A DNA stretch of 60,554 nucleotides from Pseudovibrio sp. JCM 19062 (GTDB lineage: Bacteria; Pseudomonadota; Alphaproteobacteria; Rhizobiales; Stappiaceae). This document shows, in pieces, positions 19,690 through 31,825 of the stretch. The DNA lies in contig BAXV01000019.1 in the NCBI GenBank assembly GCA_001310715.1, positions 1 to 60,554 of the forward strand, read 5' to 3'. The position numbers and the translations under genes are program-made. Numbering within the stretch: position 1 is the first letter of the stretch; the number at the start of each line of letters is the position of its first letter. Under the pieces are notes generated by a model. The model saw only the letters and a program-made list of their open reading frames with translations. It was not told the origin of the DNA and ran no database searches.

Positions 19690-21094
19690 TAAACGCCTGC
19701 TTTCACGGCACGTGCATTGCCTTCAACAAATTTCGCAATTTCCTGCGCATCAGCTGGCAAAACGGAGAATTTCTCTTCGCGTTCCATCAAGTCAGCAAGA
19801 TGAGCTGGCAGCTCAGGATGAATACCTGATGCACTTTCTACTGCCGCCGGGAATTTTGCCGGATGTGCTGTGGACAGCACGATCATCGGGGTAACACCAT
19901 CATTGTGCTGCTTGGAAACGTGGAGTGCGACCGCTGTGTGAGGGTCGCATAGATAACCACTTTCCTTGAGCGTATCAGTGATGGTCTGAGCTGTTTCGTC
20001 TTCGCTTGCACGCCCTGCTGAGAACTTCTCTTTAATGAAGCCAAGAGCTTTCTCAGAGAGAGTGAAGCCGCCGGACTGCTTGAGGCTGTCCATCTGGCCC
20101 TTCACTACGGCGCTGTCCTTGTCGTTCGCTGCAAACAGCAGGCGCTCGAAGTTGGAGGAGACCTGAATGTCCATTGACGGAGCAGTGGTGGCGACAACAC
20201 CGCGCATTTCATAGCGGCCTGTTTCCAAGGTGCGTGCCAGAATATCGTTAGTGTTGGTGGCGATCACGAGTTTCTCGATAGGCAGACCCATCTGAGAGGC
20301 CACGTAGCCTGCAAACACATCACCGAAGTTTCCGGTTGGAACGGTGAAAGAGACTTTGCGGTGCGGTGCGCCCAAAGACACGGCAGAGGTGAAGTAGTAG
20401 ACCACCTGCGCAACAATGCGGGCCCAGTTGATGGAGTTTACGCCAGAAAGGCCAACACGCTCGCGGAAGGCAAAGTCGTTGAACAGGTCTTTCAGGATGC
20501 CCTGACAGTCGTCGAAATTGCCTTTAACCGCGAGAGCATGGATGTTTGCTTCGGTTGAGGTGGTCATCTGACGCTGCTGAACAGGAGAGACACGTCCTTC
20601 AGGGAACAGGATGAAGACGTCGGTCCGCTCACGACCACGGAATGCCTCAATGGCCGCGCCGCCAGTGTCGCCGGAAGTGGCGCCAACAATGGTGCGCGGG
20701 TACCTTTTTGAGCCAGAACATAATCCATCAAGCGGCCCAGAAGCTGCATAGCAACATCTTTAAAGGCCAGTGTCGGACCATGGAAGAGTTCCAGCACGTA
20801 TGTGTTTGGAGCTGTCTGAACAAGTGGTGTAACGGCCTTATGCGCAAAGCTGGCATAGGCTTCGTCGATCATCTGCTTCAGATCGTCTTGCGGAATAGAG
20901 TCGCCGACAAAAGGTGCAATTACCTTGAGCGCCACTTCGCTGTAAGGCTTACCCGCAAATCCTGAAATTTCCTCAGTAGATAATTGTGGGAACTCTTTTG
21001 GTAGATACAAACCGCCGTCGCGTGCCAACCCTGTGAGCAGCACTTCAGAAAAATCGAGTTCTGGTGCATTGCCGCGCGTACTTACATATCTCAC
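19689..21094 (-). CDS. thrC: Threonine synthase
   Basis: A PLP enzyme converting O-phosphohomoserine to threonine. The PLP lysine is in GPTLAFKDVAMQ; SGDTGGAAIEAFRGR and FTVPTGNFGDVFAGYVA bind phosphate. The start MRYVSTRGNAPELDFSEVLL is standard. One frameshift near 20700 splits it; the joined protein is about 468 residues, normal for the yeast/alphaproteobacterial class. It heads the thrC-M16-rimJ-EAL gene string. The intergenic 21095-21284 upstream holds no gene I can support. Confidence 0.95.
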
Positions 21095-21284
21095 CGTTAC
21101 ATCCCTTCTCGCTCAACCTGAAATAAGGTATTTTTATGCTATACCCCTTTGGTATTTCTCAGGTTTTTAGCTGGAATCCGAAAACAGATTCCTAAAACTG
21201 TCGCATTTGCATTTCAAGTGCGCACAGGGAAATAGCAGAAATTGTAGGAAGTTGCACGGCGAAATGTCGTTTAGGCACGTAAGA

Positions 21285-21878
21285 TCATGCGTGACCGATG
21301 TCGCTTGAGAGCATTCCCGGATCAATGCCAAGGATATCAAGCGCGTTGTGCCACTTCTGGTCGCCCTCACCTTCAAAGATCAGAGAGGGATCTGTCTGAC
21401 AGGTGAGCCAGCCGTTTGCCTGCAATTCTGCCTCCAGCTGCCCCGGAGCCCAACCGGCATAACCAAGGGCCAGAAGGGCCTTCTTGGGGCCTTTTCCTGA
21501 TGCGATGGCACGCAAGACTTCCACCGTGGCTGTCAGTACAACTCCATCCTCGATTTTGAGGCTGGTTTCCTCCAGAAAATAGTCATCCGAGTGCAGAACA
21601 AAGCCGCGCCCTGCATCGACCGGGCCACCGCGATAGACTTTTCGATCAGCGATGTCGATTGACACCTGATCATCGTTTTCATCATCAATGATGTTCAACT
21701 GGCCCAGAAGTTGCCCAAATGTGATGTTAGGGGCCGGCTGGTTGAGAACAATCCCCATCGCCCCCTCTTCCGAGTGAGCGCACACGTAGATGACAGAATG
21801 GGCAAAGCGACCATCCGCCATCGTGGGCATGGCAATGAGATATTGTCCGTCAATGTAACCCGGATTTTCACCAGACAT
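21285..21878 (-). CDS. YqgE/AlgH family protein (DUF179)
   Basis: An intact protein of 197 residues with the family blocks GQYLIAMPTMADGRFAHSVI, GAMGIVLNQPAPNITF and KVYRGGPVDAGRGFVLHS, ending in a GYAGWAPGQLEAEL block. The family is widespread and its biochemical role is unknown; AlgH was linked to alginate regulation in Pseudomonas, which need not apply here. It stands alone, with a divergent DsbD-like gene upstream. Confidence 0.92.
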   Translation of the reverse strand: MSGENPGYIDGQYLIAMPTMADGRFAHSVIYVCAHSEEGAMGIVLNQPAPNITFGQLLGQLNIIDDENDDQVSIDIADRKVYRGGPVDAGRGFVLHSDDYFLEETSLKIEDGVVLTATVEVLRAIASGKGPKKALLALGYAGWAPGQLEAELQANGWLTCQTDPSLIFEGEGDQKWHNALDILGIDPGMLSSDIGHA

Positions 21879-22069
21879 GTTGGGGCGCGCTCCTCATGCT
21901 TCAAACGGATTGCCGCCAGTTAGTGTAGGGGCAATTAGATTATAAGTACTCACGGAATTTTCCCAGGATCAATATTCAATGAAAAATACCTGAGATTGTT
22001 CACGGAACATTGATAGTCTGCGGGACAATCTTAATGGGAATTTGAAAAGGGACCGTTTAAATAGACCCT

Positions 22070-22927
22070 ATGATTTCTAGATTCTTCAAATCGAGCCTCA
22101 TCGCTGTTGCGGTGCTGTCAGCCTCCATGTCAGCCGCATTGTCTTCAAATGTGTCTGAATGGGTCATTGTGCAAGGTGGCGCTGTTCGCCTTATTCGTGC
22201 AAGCGAGCCCACCGCCGACGGTCTCTACCGTGCGGGCGTTGAATTTCGCCTTGAAGAAGGCTGGCACACCTACTGGAGATATCCGGGAGAAGCCGGGATC
22301 CCAACAGAAGCCAGCTTTACTGATTCAATCAACGTTGGAACTGCGGAGCTGATCTTCCCAGCGCCACAGGCTTACTTCGACGGATTTTCAACTTCTGTGA
22401 TTTATTCGGATAATGTGGTTCTGCCACTGTTGATCAAACGCGAGAATGACCGCCGCCCTTCCATCCTGAATGCGCATCTGACCTTTGGCATCTGTAAGGA
22501 CATCTGCATTCCTGGAGAAGCGGAAGTTTCTCTCGTCTTTCCGACCTCCACAACGCTGGAGGATAAGTCGCGGACAAGCTGATTGATGATGCATTTGCGG
22601 CAGTTCCGGTTGCCCAGAACGATTTGCCAAGCCTGTTTCCAGAGATAGAAATTGTCGGAGAAGGCAAGGACCGCGAAGTCAATGTCAGCGCAAGGGTCGC
22701 TTCCGACGATGGGTCGCCGGAACTCTTCATTGAGGGTCCAGCAGGTTCCTATCACGGGGTGCCGAAGCTGACGGGTGTGAAAGATGGTCAGGCGCATTGG
22801 AGCATGCCGTATAATGGCTGCCGGATGATGTAAGCAACCTTGAGCTTCGACTGACGCTGGTGACCAAGATGGTGCTTTTGAGGAAACCCAAAATGTTCCG
22901 GTTCCTCCAGCCGGTGCTTCACAGTAG
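22070..22927 (+). CDS. Stand-alone DsbD N-terminal-domain protein
   Basis: A signal peptide (SSLIAVAVLSASMSAALS) leads into a domain with EEGWHTYWRYPGEAGIPT and the cysteine pair GICKDICIPGEA, as in the periplasmic alpha domain of DsbD that passes electrons to thiol proteins. The membrane electron-transfer domain of full DsbD is absent here, so this is the freestanding form seen in many alphaproteobacteria; it may assist cytochrome c or metal-thiol chemistry. Frameshifts near 22573, 22825 and 22865 break it; the last piece ends PVPPAGASQ at 22927. About 285 residues. Confidence 0.78.
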
Positions 22928-23127
22928 GTTTGATTTTATGGGCTCAGGTTGTCTTTGCGAACGCGAGAGCGCTGGCTGCCCCACCAGAGCCCGTTTCTTT
23001 TACGGTACTGACCTTAGACCGTGACTTCTGCTATGCAGTCATCCAGAATAATGCGTGTGTTTTACTTCGAACTTCGCTCAGCACTTTCGGAGATACGCAA
23101 CAGGTAAGAGAATTGGGGAGATTTTCA

Positions 23128-23613
23128 ATGGGAATTCAAGTCGGCGACAAACTGCCATCTGCCACATTTAAGTCCCTGACCATAGACGGGCCCGTCAATG
23201 TCAGCAGTGACGAACTGTTTGCAGGCAAGACCGTGGTGCTGTTTGCTGTTCCGGGAGCTTTTACGCCAACCTGTCACCTGAACCACCTACCCGGTTTCAT
23301 CGACAATGCAGAGGCTATCAAGGCCAAGGGCGTTGATACGATTGCCGTTGTTTCTGTAAATGATGCATTCGTGATGGGAGCCTGGGCGCGGGACTCGCGT
23401 GCGGATGACAAGATCCAGTTCCTTGCAGACGGCAGTGCTGAATTTACAAAGGCGATCGGTCTTGAGCTTGATGCAAGCGCTTTTGGTATGGGCATCCGCT
23501 CCAAGCGCTATTCCATGATCATCAAGGATGGGGTTCTGACGTCCTTGAATATTGAAGAAACTCCGGGAGAAGCAACAATCTCCTCAGCAGAAAATATCCT
23601 TACTCAGCTTTAA
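23128..23613 (+). CDS. Peroxiredoxin (Prx5 family)
   Basis: A thiol peroxidase of 161 residues with the peroxidatic C49 in VPGAFTPTCHLNHLPGF. No second conserved cysteine is visible, so it is 1-Cys-like and probably reduced by glutathione and glutaredoxin, as in Prx5 relatives. I chose the ATG at 23128 because GGGGAG lies seven bases upstream; the same frame is open back to 22930, but that part does not look like protein from this family. Intact, and followed by a strong terminator. Confidence 0.92.
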   Translation: MGIQVGDKLPSATFKSLTIDGPVNVSSDELFAGKTVVLFAVPGAFTPTCHLNHLPGFIDNAEAIKAKGVDTIAVVSVNDAFVMGAWARDSRADDKIQFLADGSAEFTKAIGLELDASAFGMGIRSKRYSMIIKDGVLTSLNIEETPGEATISSAENILTQL

Positions 23614-23634
23614 GGCTATCTATCAAAAGAGGTT

Positions 23635-23660
23635 AAAGGGGAGCGAGGCTCCCCTTTTTT
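23635..23660. terminator. Bidirectional terminator between peroxiredoxin and SURF1 genes
   Basis: AAAGGGGAGC, a three-base loop and GCTCCCCTTT followed by TTTT on the plus strand. On the minus strand the same stem is followed by TTTAACCTCTTTT, 12 bases after the SURF1 stop, so it serves both convergent genes. Confidence 0.85.
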
Positions 23661-23671
23661 GTGATCTACAC

Positions 23672-24740
23672 CTAAGAGTTATCGCCGTTTGGAGCGGGCT
23701 GCGTCGGAGATCTTCTTGAATCGGGCTGCTTTGCGTTTTTCTTCTTCAGCATCAAAGTCATCGTCTTCCTCATCATCTTCAATGCCAGAGGCAACCCTGC
23801 CTGATCACGCCATGCCTTGATCAGGAAAGCGAGATAGACACCGACCAGCGTGAGAGCAAGACCTGCCCATGTGAATGCATATTGCAAGTGGTTATTGGAG
23901 AACGTCATGCGCGTCTCCCCCGCCTGCGGCAGGTTACCGGCAACGCTCAGTGTTTGCTGAAGGTCAATCGTGTAAGGTGCAGCCTGATCAGTCGGCAAGC
24001 CCAGAGCATCCGCCATGGCGACGGGCTCGCGTACGTACCATTCGTTGGTCTCCAGATTGGCGTCTGCAGAGAACATGCTTGCCACTTCCGCGCGCCGCGC
24101 AAGGCCGGTAATGGTTATTTCTCCGCGTGGCGGGGCTGAGCCAAGGCGCGTGCTAAAATCTTTGCGGTCGATTGGGATAAAGCCGCGATTGACCAAGACG
24201 CTCCAGCGCATCAGTGATGAAGGGTGAATAGACAAAGTAACCCTGCCCGCCCAGCTGGCCCTTGGGGTTGGTCAGGGTGTCGAAGTAGAACAGCTCACCC
24301 ATGATGAACTGGCCAGAGACCTCAACAGGCATGTAGTCGATTTCGTCGCTGGTGAGGCCTTCCCATGTAGCCGGTCCCGGAGCGGCGACAGGTGGTTCGC
24401 TGGCACGCACCTCGGCCCGCTCGATCAGCGCCACCTTCTCATCCAGACGGCTGAACTGCCACATACTCAGATTGACCAAGATAGCCAGCCCCAAGGCGGC
24501 ACACAGGTGCAAAAACCAGAAGCGCTTGAGGAATGCTATCAGCCCGGACTTCGCGCTGGTTGCTTCTCCAGCATCTTCCTGTTCTGTTTGATCATCAGTC
24601 ACGGCATTATCTTTATCTGTTTGAATGTTGTGATGGCTGGTTTGCGGAACCGGGTCCGAATCGCTGCGCCACTGGACATCATGGTCATGCACAGGCGTTG
24701 TATCAAGTGAAGCCTCGCCAACCTGCCTTTCAGCGATCAT
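23672..24740 (-). CDS. SURF1 family cytochrome oxidase assembly protein
   Basis: An inner-membrane protein that helps insert haem a into cytochrome c oxidase subunit I. Two membrane helices flank the periplasmic domain: one near LHLCAALGLAILVNLSMWQF and one near FTWAGLALTLVGVYLAFL, with the family block LVNRGFIPIDRKD between them. Unusually, about 60 polar residues precede the first helix. One frameshift lies near 24195. The ATG at 24740 is favoured over 24761 because AGGAG lies six bases upstream; it overlaps the DUF983 stop by 11 bases. Confidence 0.88.
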
Positions 24741-25125
24741 CAAGTTCTCCTGGCGCAGCATTGTTCCGATACTGCAGTGCGATCAAAAAGCCCTTGAGGA
24801 CACGCAAGAGTGCGACACTCAACACCACGGTGACGGGCACCCAAATAGTCAAATGCAGCCAGAGTGGTGGTTCGTATTTAAACTCAACAAACAGAACACC
24901 ACCAAGAATAAGGAACCCCAGAATAAGAGTGGAAAAGACAGCTGGCCCATCTCCAGAATCTGCGAAGTCGTAGGCCAGACCACAGCTGGAGCAAGATTTG
25001 CGCAGCTTCAGCAGGCCTTGGAACAACGGCCCCTTCCCGCATCTGGGGCACTTTCCACGCAGACCGGCGGAAAATGCATTGGCGGGAAGGCCCAGATAGG
25101 GCCTTGTCTTTTTCATCTCACCCAT
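24730..25125 (-). CDS. DUF983 zinc-ribbon membrane protein
   Basis: About 131 residues: a CPRCGKG and CSSCGLAYD zinc ribbon followed by two membrane helices (VFSTLILGFLILGGVLFVEF and LTIWVPVTVVLSVALLRVL). DUF983 proteins are found almost always beside ctaE and SURF1 in alphaproteobacteria and are presumed oxidase-assembly factors. I place the start at 25125 (MGEMKKTRPYLG) with GAGG upstream; an upstream in-frame start at 25170 is possible. Intact. Confidence 0.85.
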   Translation of the reverse strand: MGEMKKTRPYLGLPANAFSAGLRGKCPRCGKGPLFQGLLKLRKSCSSCGLAYDFADSGDGPAVFSTLILGFLILGGVLFVEFKYEPPLWLHLTIWVPVTVVLSVALLRVLKGFLIALQYRNNAAPGELDDR

Positions 25126-25180
25126 GTGGAGCCTCGCTTGCACCTGTGTCGTTAAACGCTCACACAGCACCTTGGCACAT

Positions 25181-25215
25181 AAATATAGAAAAGGCGGCTT
25201 ACGCCGCCCTTATCT
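25181..25215 (-). terminator. Hairpin between ctaE and DUF983
   Basis: GGCGGC, loop TTAC, GCCGCC (25193-25208). The minus strand continues TTTTCTATATTT, so some transcripts should end here after ctaE, with read-through into DUF983-SURF1. Confidence 0.65.
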
Positions 25216-25269
25216 TTTTCGCTTTTCCGGTCCGGGTTGCAGACCCACTCCCGACAAATGCCAGTGCGG

Positions 25270-26148
25270 TTAGCCGCCCCAGATGTAAACTGCGGCAAAC
25301 AGGAACAGCCAGACCACATCCACAAAGTGCCAGTACCATGCAGCAGCTTCAAAGCCGAAGTGCTTGGTGGTGGAGAAGTGACCAGACAGTGCGCGGAACA
25401 AACACACAGCCAGGAAGATGGTGCCCACGATGACGTGGAAGCCATGGAACCTGTGGCCATGAAGAAGGTTGCGCCGTAGATGTTGTCAGAGAAACCAAAT
25501 GCAGCGTGAGAGTATTCGTAGGCCTGACAGATGGTGAAGATGACACCAAGGACTACGGTTGCAATCAGACCCCACTTGAGACCTTCACGGTCACCGTGAA
25601 CCATTGCGTGGTGTGCCCATGTCACCGTGGTGCCGGAAAGCAGCAGGATCAGGGTGTTCAGCAGTGGCAGGTGCATGGATCGAAGGTTTCGATGCCCTGC
25701 GGAGGCCATACGCCGCCTGTGTGTTCTACACGGCCAAACTGCGCGGCTTCACCAGCAAACAGAGACGCATCGAAGAAGGCCCAGAACCATGCCACGAAGA
25801 ACATAACTTCGGACAGGATGAACAGCAGCATGCCGTAGCGCAGGTGCAAGGACACGACGCGGGTGTGATGCCCCTCATGGGACTCCTTCACGTGTCGCGC
25901 CACCACATGAACATGGTGTACAGCACGATTGCCAGGCCGATGGCAAACAGGCCCCAACCGGTCAGGTCGATGCCATAAACCAGCTGCCCATCAGAGTTGG
26001 TGTATGGCAAAAAGCCAAGCTCATCACCATTGCTGGCGCGCATAAAGGCAATAGTGCCGATTGCCAGAATAAATGCCCCGACTGACCCGATAAATGGCCA
26101 CGGGCTTGGCTCGATAATGTGATAATCGTGGTTTTTTGAACCAGCCAT
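25270..26148 (-). CDS. ctaE: Cytochrome c oxidase subunit III
   Basis: The third core subunit of the aa3-type oxidase, an integral membrane protein. It begins [58 protein letters not shown] and [19 protein letters not shown] are diagnostic. Frameshifts near 25900, 25685 and 25455 split it; the corrected protein of about 293 residues ends AAVYIWGG at 25270. It follows ctaG by 56 bases. Confidence 0.95.
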
Positions 26149-26204
26149 ATCTTTCTCCCCATTTCAAAAAGGTCGCTCCTGCCGAGGCAGATCCGTCTCG
26201 CGAC

Positions 26205-26828
26205 CTAAAGCTTATCAGTGGCCGCGTCGCTTGGAGTAGCCACTGCAGCTGTTTCTTCTTCGCCGTTCTTCGGCATTTCAAAGAAGGTGTAGGACAAGGT
26301 GATTTCCTTGATATTCTTCAGGCTCTCGTCCTTGTCCATTTCCGGGTCGATGAAAAACACGACCGGCATATCGATTGACTCTCCTGCCTCAAGAGGTTGC
26401 TCGGTAAAGCAGAAGCAATCAATTTTGTTGAAGTAGCCCCCTAATTCGAAAGGGGCTACATTGAACGTGGAAGTCCCGGTGGAGACCTGCTTGGCAAGGC
26501 TTTTGGCCTCGTACATGATCTCGGTCATCTGACCCAGCTTCACGCGGACTTTCTTTTGTTTCGGTTTAAAATCCCAATCCAGACCCGGAGCGACGTTTGC
26601 GTCAAAGCTCACGATGATCTCGCGATCAAGAATTGTGTCGGAAGCCTCTTCCGCACGCTGTGTTGTGCCGCCATAGCCTGTCACCTGACAGAATAGCTCA
26701 TAAAGCGGAACAGCTGCGAAGGACAAACCGACCATTCCAAAGAACACGCCAACACAAATCACGGCAACCGTTGCGTTGCTGCGCTTCATTCTTTGCTGTT
26801 CTTCTGTCTCAGTTTTACGTTCGGTCAT
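26205..26828 (-). CDS. ctaG: Cytochrome c oxidase assembly protein CtaG/Cox11
   Basis: A copper chaperone that delivers Cu to the CuB site of subunit I. One N-terminal membrane helix (residues about 20-40), C47 in YELFCQVTGYGG, and the copper motif C138-F-C140 (KIDCFCFTEQ) are all present. 207 residues, intact. It begins nine bases after the coxF stop. Confidence 0.97.
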   Translation of the reverse strand: MTERKTETEEQQRMKRSNATVAVICVGVFFGMVGLSFAAVPLYELFCQVTGYGGTTQRAEEASDTILDREIIVSFDANVAPGLDWDFKPKQKKVRVKLGQMTEIMYEAKSLAKQVSTGTSTFNVAPFELGGYFNKIDCFCFTEQPLEAGESIDMPVVFFIDPEMDKDESLKNIKEITLSYTFFEMPKNGEEETAAVATPSDAATDKL

Positions 26829-26837
26829 GTGCGCCTC

Positions 26838-26992
26838 TTACAGTGGACGGTCAACAATGCCCGGGCCAAGCTTCACGATAGTGATCACGTAAAACATTGC
26901 GACCAGACGCCGAGGGTGACTGCCAGAGCCACAGAGCGACCACGCCGGGTCTTGACTTGCTCATCAGAAAGAATTGCTTTTTGTTTGCTCAT
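26838..26992 (-). CDS. coxF: CoxF-like small oxidase-cluster membrane protein
   Basis: A 51-residue protein beginning MSKQKAILSDEQVKTRRGRS, followed by one membrane helix (VALAVTLGVLVAMFYVITIV) and ending KLGPGIVDRPL. One base is missing near 26905 within the helix. The position between ctaB and ctaG, the single helix and the length match the small CoxF proteins of rhizobial and Paracoccus oxidase operons. It is spaced 23 bases from ctaB and nine from ctaG. Confidence 0.8.
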
Positions 26993-27015
26993 TTTCTTCT
27001 CTTTCAAGTTTAGCG

Positions 27016-29692
<2,677 letters not shown>

Positions 29693-29763
29693 TCATATAG
29701 TTCTTGCTTCATATGCGCAGCAGCCCTTGGCGCGCGCATACTCGGCTAAATCAGTGGCCCCGC

Positions 29764-30660
29764 TCAGCGGGATGCAACCTTCTTCTCATCAGCAATCAGT
29801 TTCGCGAGAAGTGTGTTTGCGTCGTCAACGTCAGACTTCGCAGCTTCGGCCCAGGCCGCATACTGCTCTTTTGTCACGACCTGCACGGCGATTGGCATGA
29901 ACGCATGGTCGCGACCGCAAAGCTCTGAACACTGGCCGTAGAACATGCCGGTGTTATCAGCACGGAACCAGGTTTCGTTGAGGCGGAATGGGACGGCGTC
30001 GATTTTGATACCAAATGCAGGAACAGCAAATGCGTGGATTACGTCTGCAGCAGTGACCTGAACGCGCACCGTTGTATCAACTGGAACAACAAGATTGTAA
30101 TCAGTTGCAAGAAGGCGAGGAAGCTCAGCATCCGTCAGGCCTTTTTCGGCCATAATTTCCGGGCGCTCATCGTTCTGAATCATGAGTGCTTCGAACGCAA
30201 CATCTTCCATGCCCTCATCCGCGTACTCGTACCCCCAATACCACTGGTAGCCAGTTGCCTTGATGGTCATTTCGTATTCGGGGATATCAAGCTGCTTGAA
30301 GAGCAAACGGAAAGACGGAACTGAGATCATTACCAGAATGAGGATCGGAACCACTGTCCAGACAACCTCAATCGTGGTGTTGTGTGACGTGCGAGATGGC
30401 GTTGGATTAGCCTTCTTGCGGAACCGGAAAATCACGATGATTAGCAGTGCCGCTACAAAAACCGTCACGCCGGTCATAATTATCAGGGTAAAATCGTTAA
30501 ACCAGCGAATGTCTTCCATCACTGTCGTCGCCGCAGGCTGCATACCCATTTGCCACGGCGTTGGCTGTGCCGCACTGGCTGCACTTGCCATAAAACCCAA
30601 CAACCCAGTTGCCACGATTGTGGCAATGGTCGCCAGGTGATGCTTCAAGAGCTTCATCAC
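29764..30660 (-). CDS. ctaC: Cytochrome c oxidase subunit II
   Basis: Holds the CuA centre that accepts electrons from cytochrome c. A signal peptide and two membrane helices precede the periplasmic cupredoxin domain. The CuA ligands are H209, C244, E246, C248, H252 and M255 (IHAFAVPAFG and YGQCSELCGRDHAFMP), with the aromatic GYQWYWGYEY. 298 residues, intact. It is the first gene of the oxidase cluster; an FNR/FixK-like box lies about 190 bases upstream. Confidence 0.97.
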   Translation of the reverse strand: MMKLLKHHLATIATIVATGLLGFMASAASAAQPTPWQMGMQPAATTVMEDIRWFNDFTLIIMTGVTVFVAALLIIVIFRFRKKANPTPSRTSHNTTIEVVWTVVPILILVMISVPSFRLLFKQLDIPEYEMTIKATGYQWYWGYEYADEGMEDVAFEALMIQNDERPEIMAEKGLTDAELPRLLATDYNLVVPVDTTVRVQVTAADVIHAFAVPAFGIKIDAVPFRLNETWFRADNTGMFYGQCSELCGRDHAFMPIAVQVVTKEQYAAWAEAAKSDVDDANTLLAKLIADEKKVASR

Positions 30661-30848
30661 GTCTTGCGCTCCCTGTCCCTCTTAATGCCGCCGAAACGAC
30701 AATCCTCTTATTGTCCACACACGTGGAGTGCCCGCCTTGGTCCGTCCGACCAATCCTCACACCTGCGTGAAAACCTGCGACATAATAACCCAATACGGTT
30801 TTTACGCGATTCACCTTAGGTTATAGCGACTATCGGTCGCAGTATCAT

Positions 30849-30862
30849 TTGACTTGAATCAA
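30849..30862. promoter_or_regulatory. FNR/FixK/Anr-like binding site
   Basis: TTGAC-TTGA-ATCAA matches the TTGAT-N4-ATCAA consensus at 9 of 10 positions. It lies about 190 bases before ctaC. In alphaproteobacteria this box controls oxygen-dependent switching between terminal oxidases. The match is by eye and the distance to the ctaC start is rather long. Confidence 0.5.
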
Positions 30863-30863
30863 T

Positions 30864-30917
30864 GTGGTCGACAAAAAAACATAAGAAATCCGTATATGCA
30901 ATTGTATTTTCGACCAC
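30864..30917. repeat. Spaced inverted repeat GTGGTCGA / TCGACCAC
   Basis: Two perfect 8-base arms, 38 bases apart, begin two bases after the FNR-like box. They may be paired operator half-sites. No regulator is assigned. Confidence 0.4.
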
Positions 30918-31207
30918 TGCGGGTGTTTTCACCTAGTTACTTTCCCTTATTTAAAAATAGATTATTTTCAACATTCAACCAAAATTCACATATCAAATCG
31001 CCACTTTATGGGCCAAAAGCAGCGTTAACTGGTCGTAAACAGAGTTGGTCGAATCCCTCCTTCTTGGTCAGTGACGTGGACAGCGAATAATGCCAGTTTG
31101 CGCTTTGACATCAGGAGCGGTATTCCAATAATTTATGGAAACACCCCACGCTGGCTCATCGGGATAACAACAGGTCCTGTACAGCTGGTGAACTGGAGGA
31201 AGGGTTT

Positions 31208-31734
31208 TTGAAGCAGTTTTTACGCGCACTGGCTTTAACAGTTGCGACGACAGTGGCGGGCACCGCTGGGTTTTCCGGAGTAAGCTATGCGCAACAAGCA
31301 CTTGGCGAGCTAACCGGCGAGTACGGTGACTGGCAACAGCGTTGCGCCACATCTCCGGGATCGAACGTAGAACAGTGTGCTCTTATTCAAAGTGTGACAG
31401 ATTCTGCGCGTGATACTGTCGGTCTGACAGCGATTATCCTGAAAACAGCTGACGATCAGGCAACGGTTTTACGTGTTCTTTCACCACTTGGCGTTTTGCT
31501 GCCGATGCAGCTTGGCCTGAATGTTGATGGCAAGGATGTGGCAGAATGCCATTTGTGCGCTGTCTGCCAGCGCCGAGCGGCTGTGTTTCTGAAGCGATTC
31601 TGGAAGCAGATCTGATCGAACAGCTGACAAATGGTGAGACCGCGACCTTCATCATCTTCGAGACCCCAGAGGAAGGTATTGGTATTCCAATTTCTCTGAC
31701 AGGTTTGAAAGATGCGATTGCGGCATTGCCGTAA
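31208..31734 (+). CDS. Invasion-associated locus B (IalB) family protein
   Basis: A secreted or periplasmic protein with a signal peptide (LTVATTVAGTAGFSGVSYAQ) followed by GEYGDWQQRCAT and EQCALIQSV, then VLRVLSPLGVLLPMQLGL and, after one frameshift near 31547, RCLPAPSGCVSEAILEADL. The paired cysteines and order match the IalB family, named from Bartonella invasion but common in free-living rhizobia. Its function is not known there. About 175 residues, with the start TTG or ATG near 31208. Confidence 0.85.
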
Positions 31735-31766
31735 GTCTGGTCGCTTAATACGTTCTTTTTTTGTAA

Positions 31767-31801
31767 GCCGAAGCGGGATTATCGCTTCGGCGTTTTATTT
31801 T
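31767..31801 (+). terminator. Rho-independent terminator after ialB
   Basis: GCCGAAGCG, a seven-base loop and CGCTTCGGC, followed by GTTTTATTTT. Confidence 0.88.
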
Positions 31802-31825
31802 GCAGCTTGCTGTGCCCCGCAGAGA

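Larger units (their letters stand above)
30661..31207. other. Long divergent intergenic region, ctaC / ialB
   Basis: The 547 bases between two divergent genes contain no open frame with protein-like composition. They hold the FNR/FixK-like box (30849-30862), a GTGGTCGA/TCGACCAC inverted repeat (30864-30917), a short GCGAC/GTCGC hairpin (about 30826-30840), A+T-rich DNA from 30870 to 31000, and two more GGTCG words near 31029 and 31047. This should hold the promoters of both the oxidase cluster and the IalB gene. Confidence 0.6.

Noticed and set aside
30854..31090. A 78-codon plus-strand frame in the ctaC-ialB gap
   Set aside because: Located in A+T-rich promoter DNA, with no protein-like pattern.
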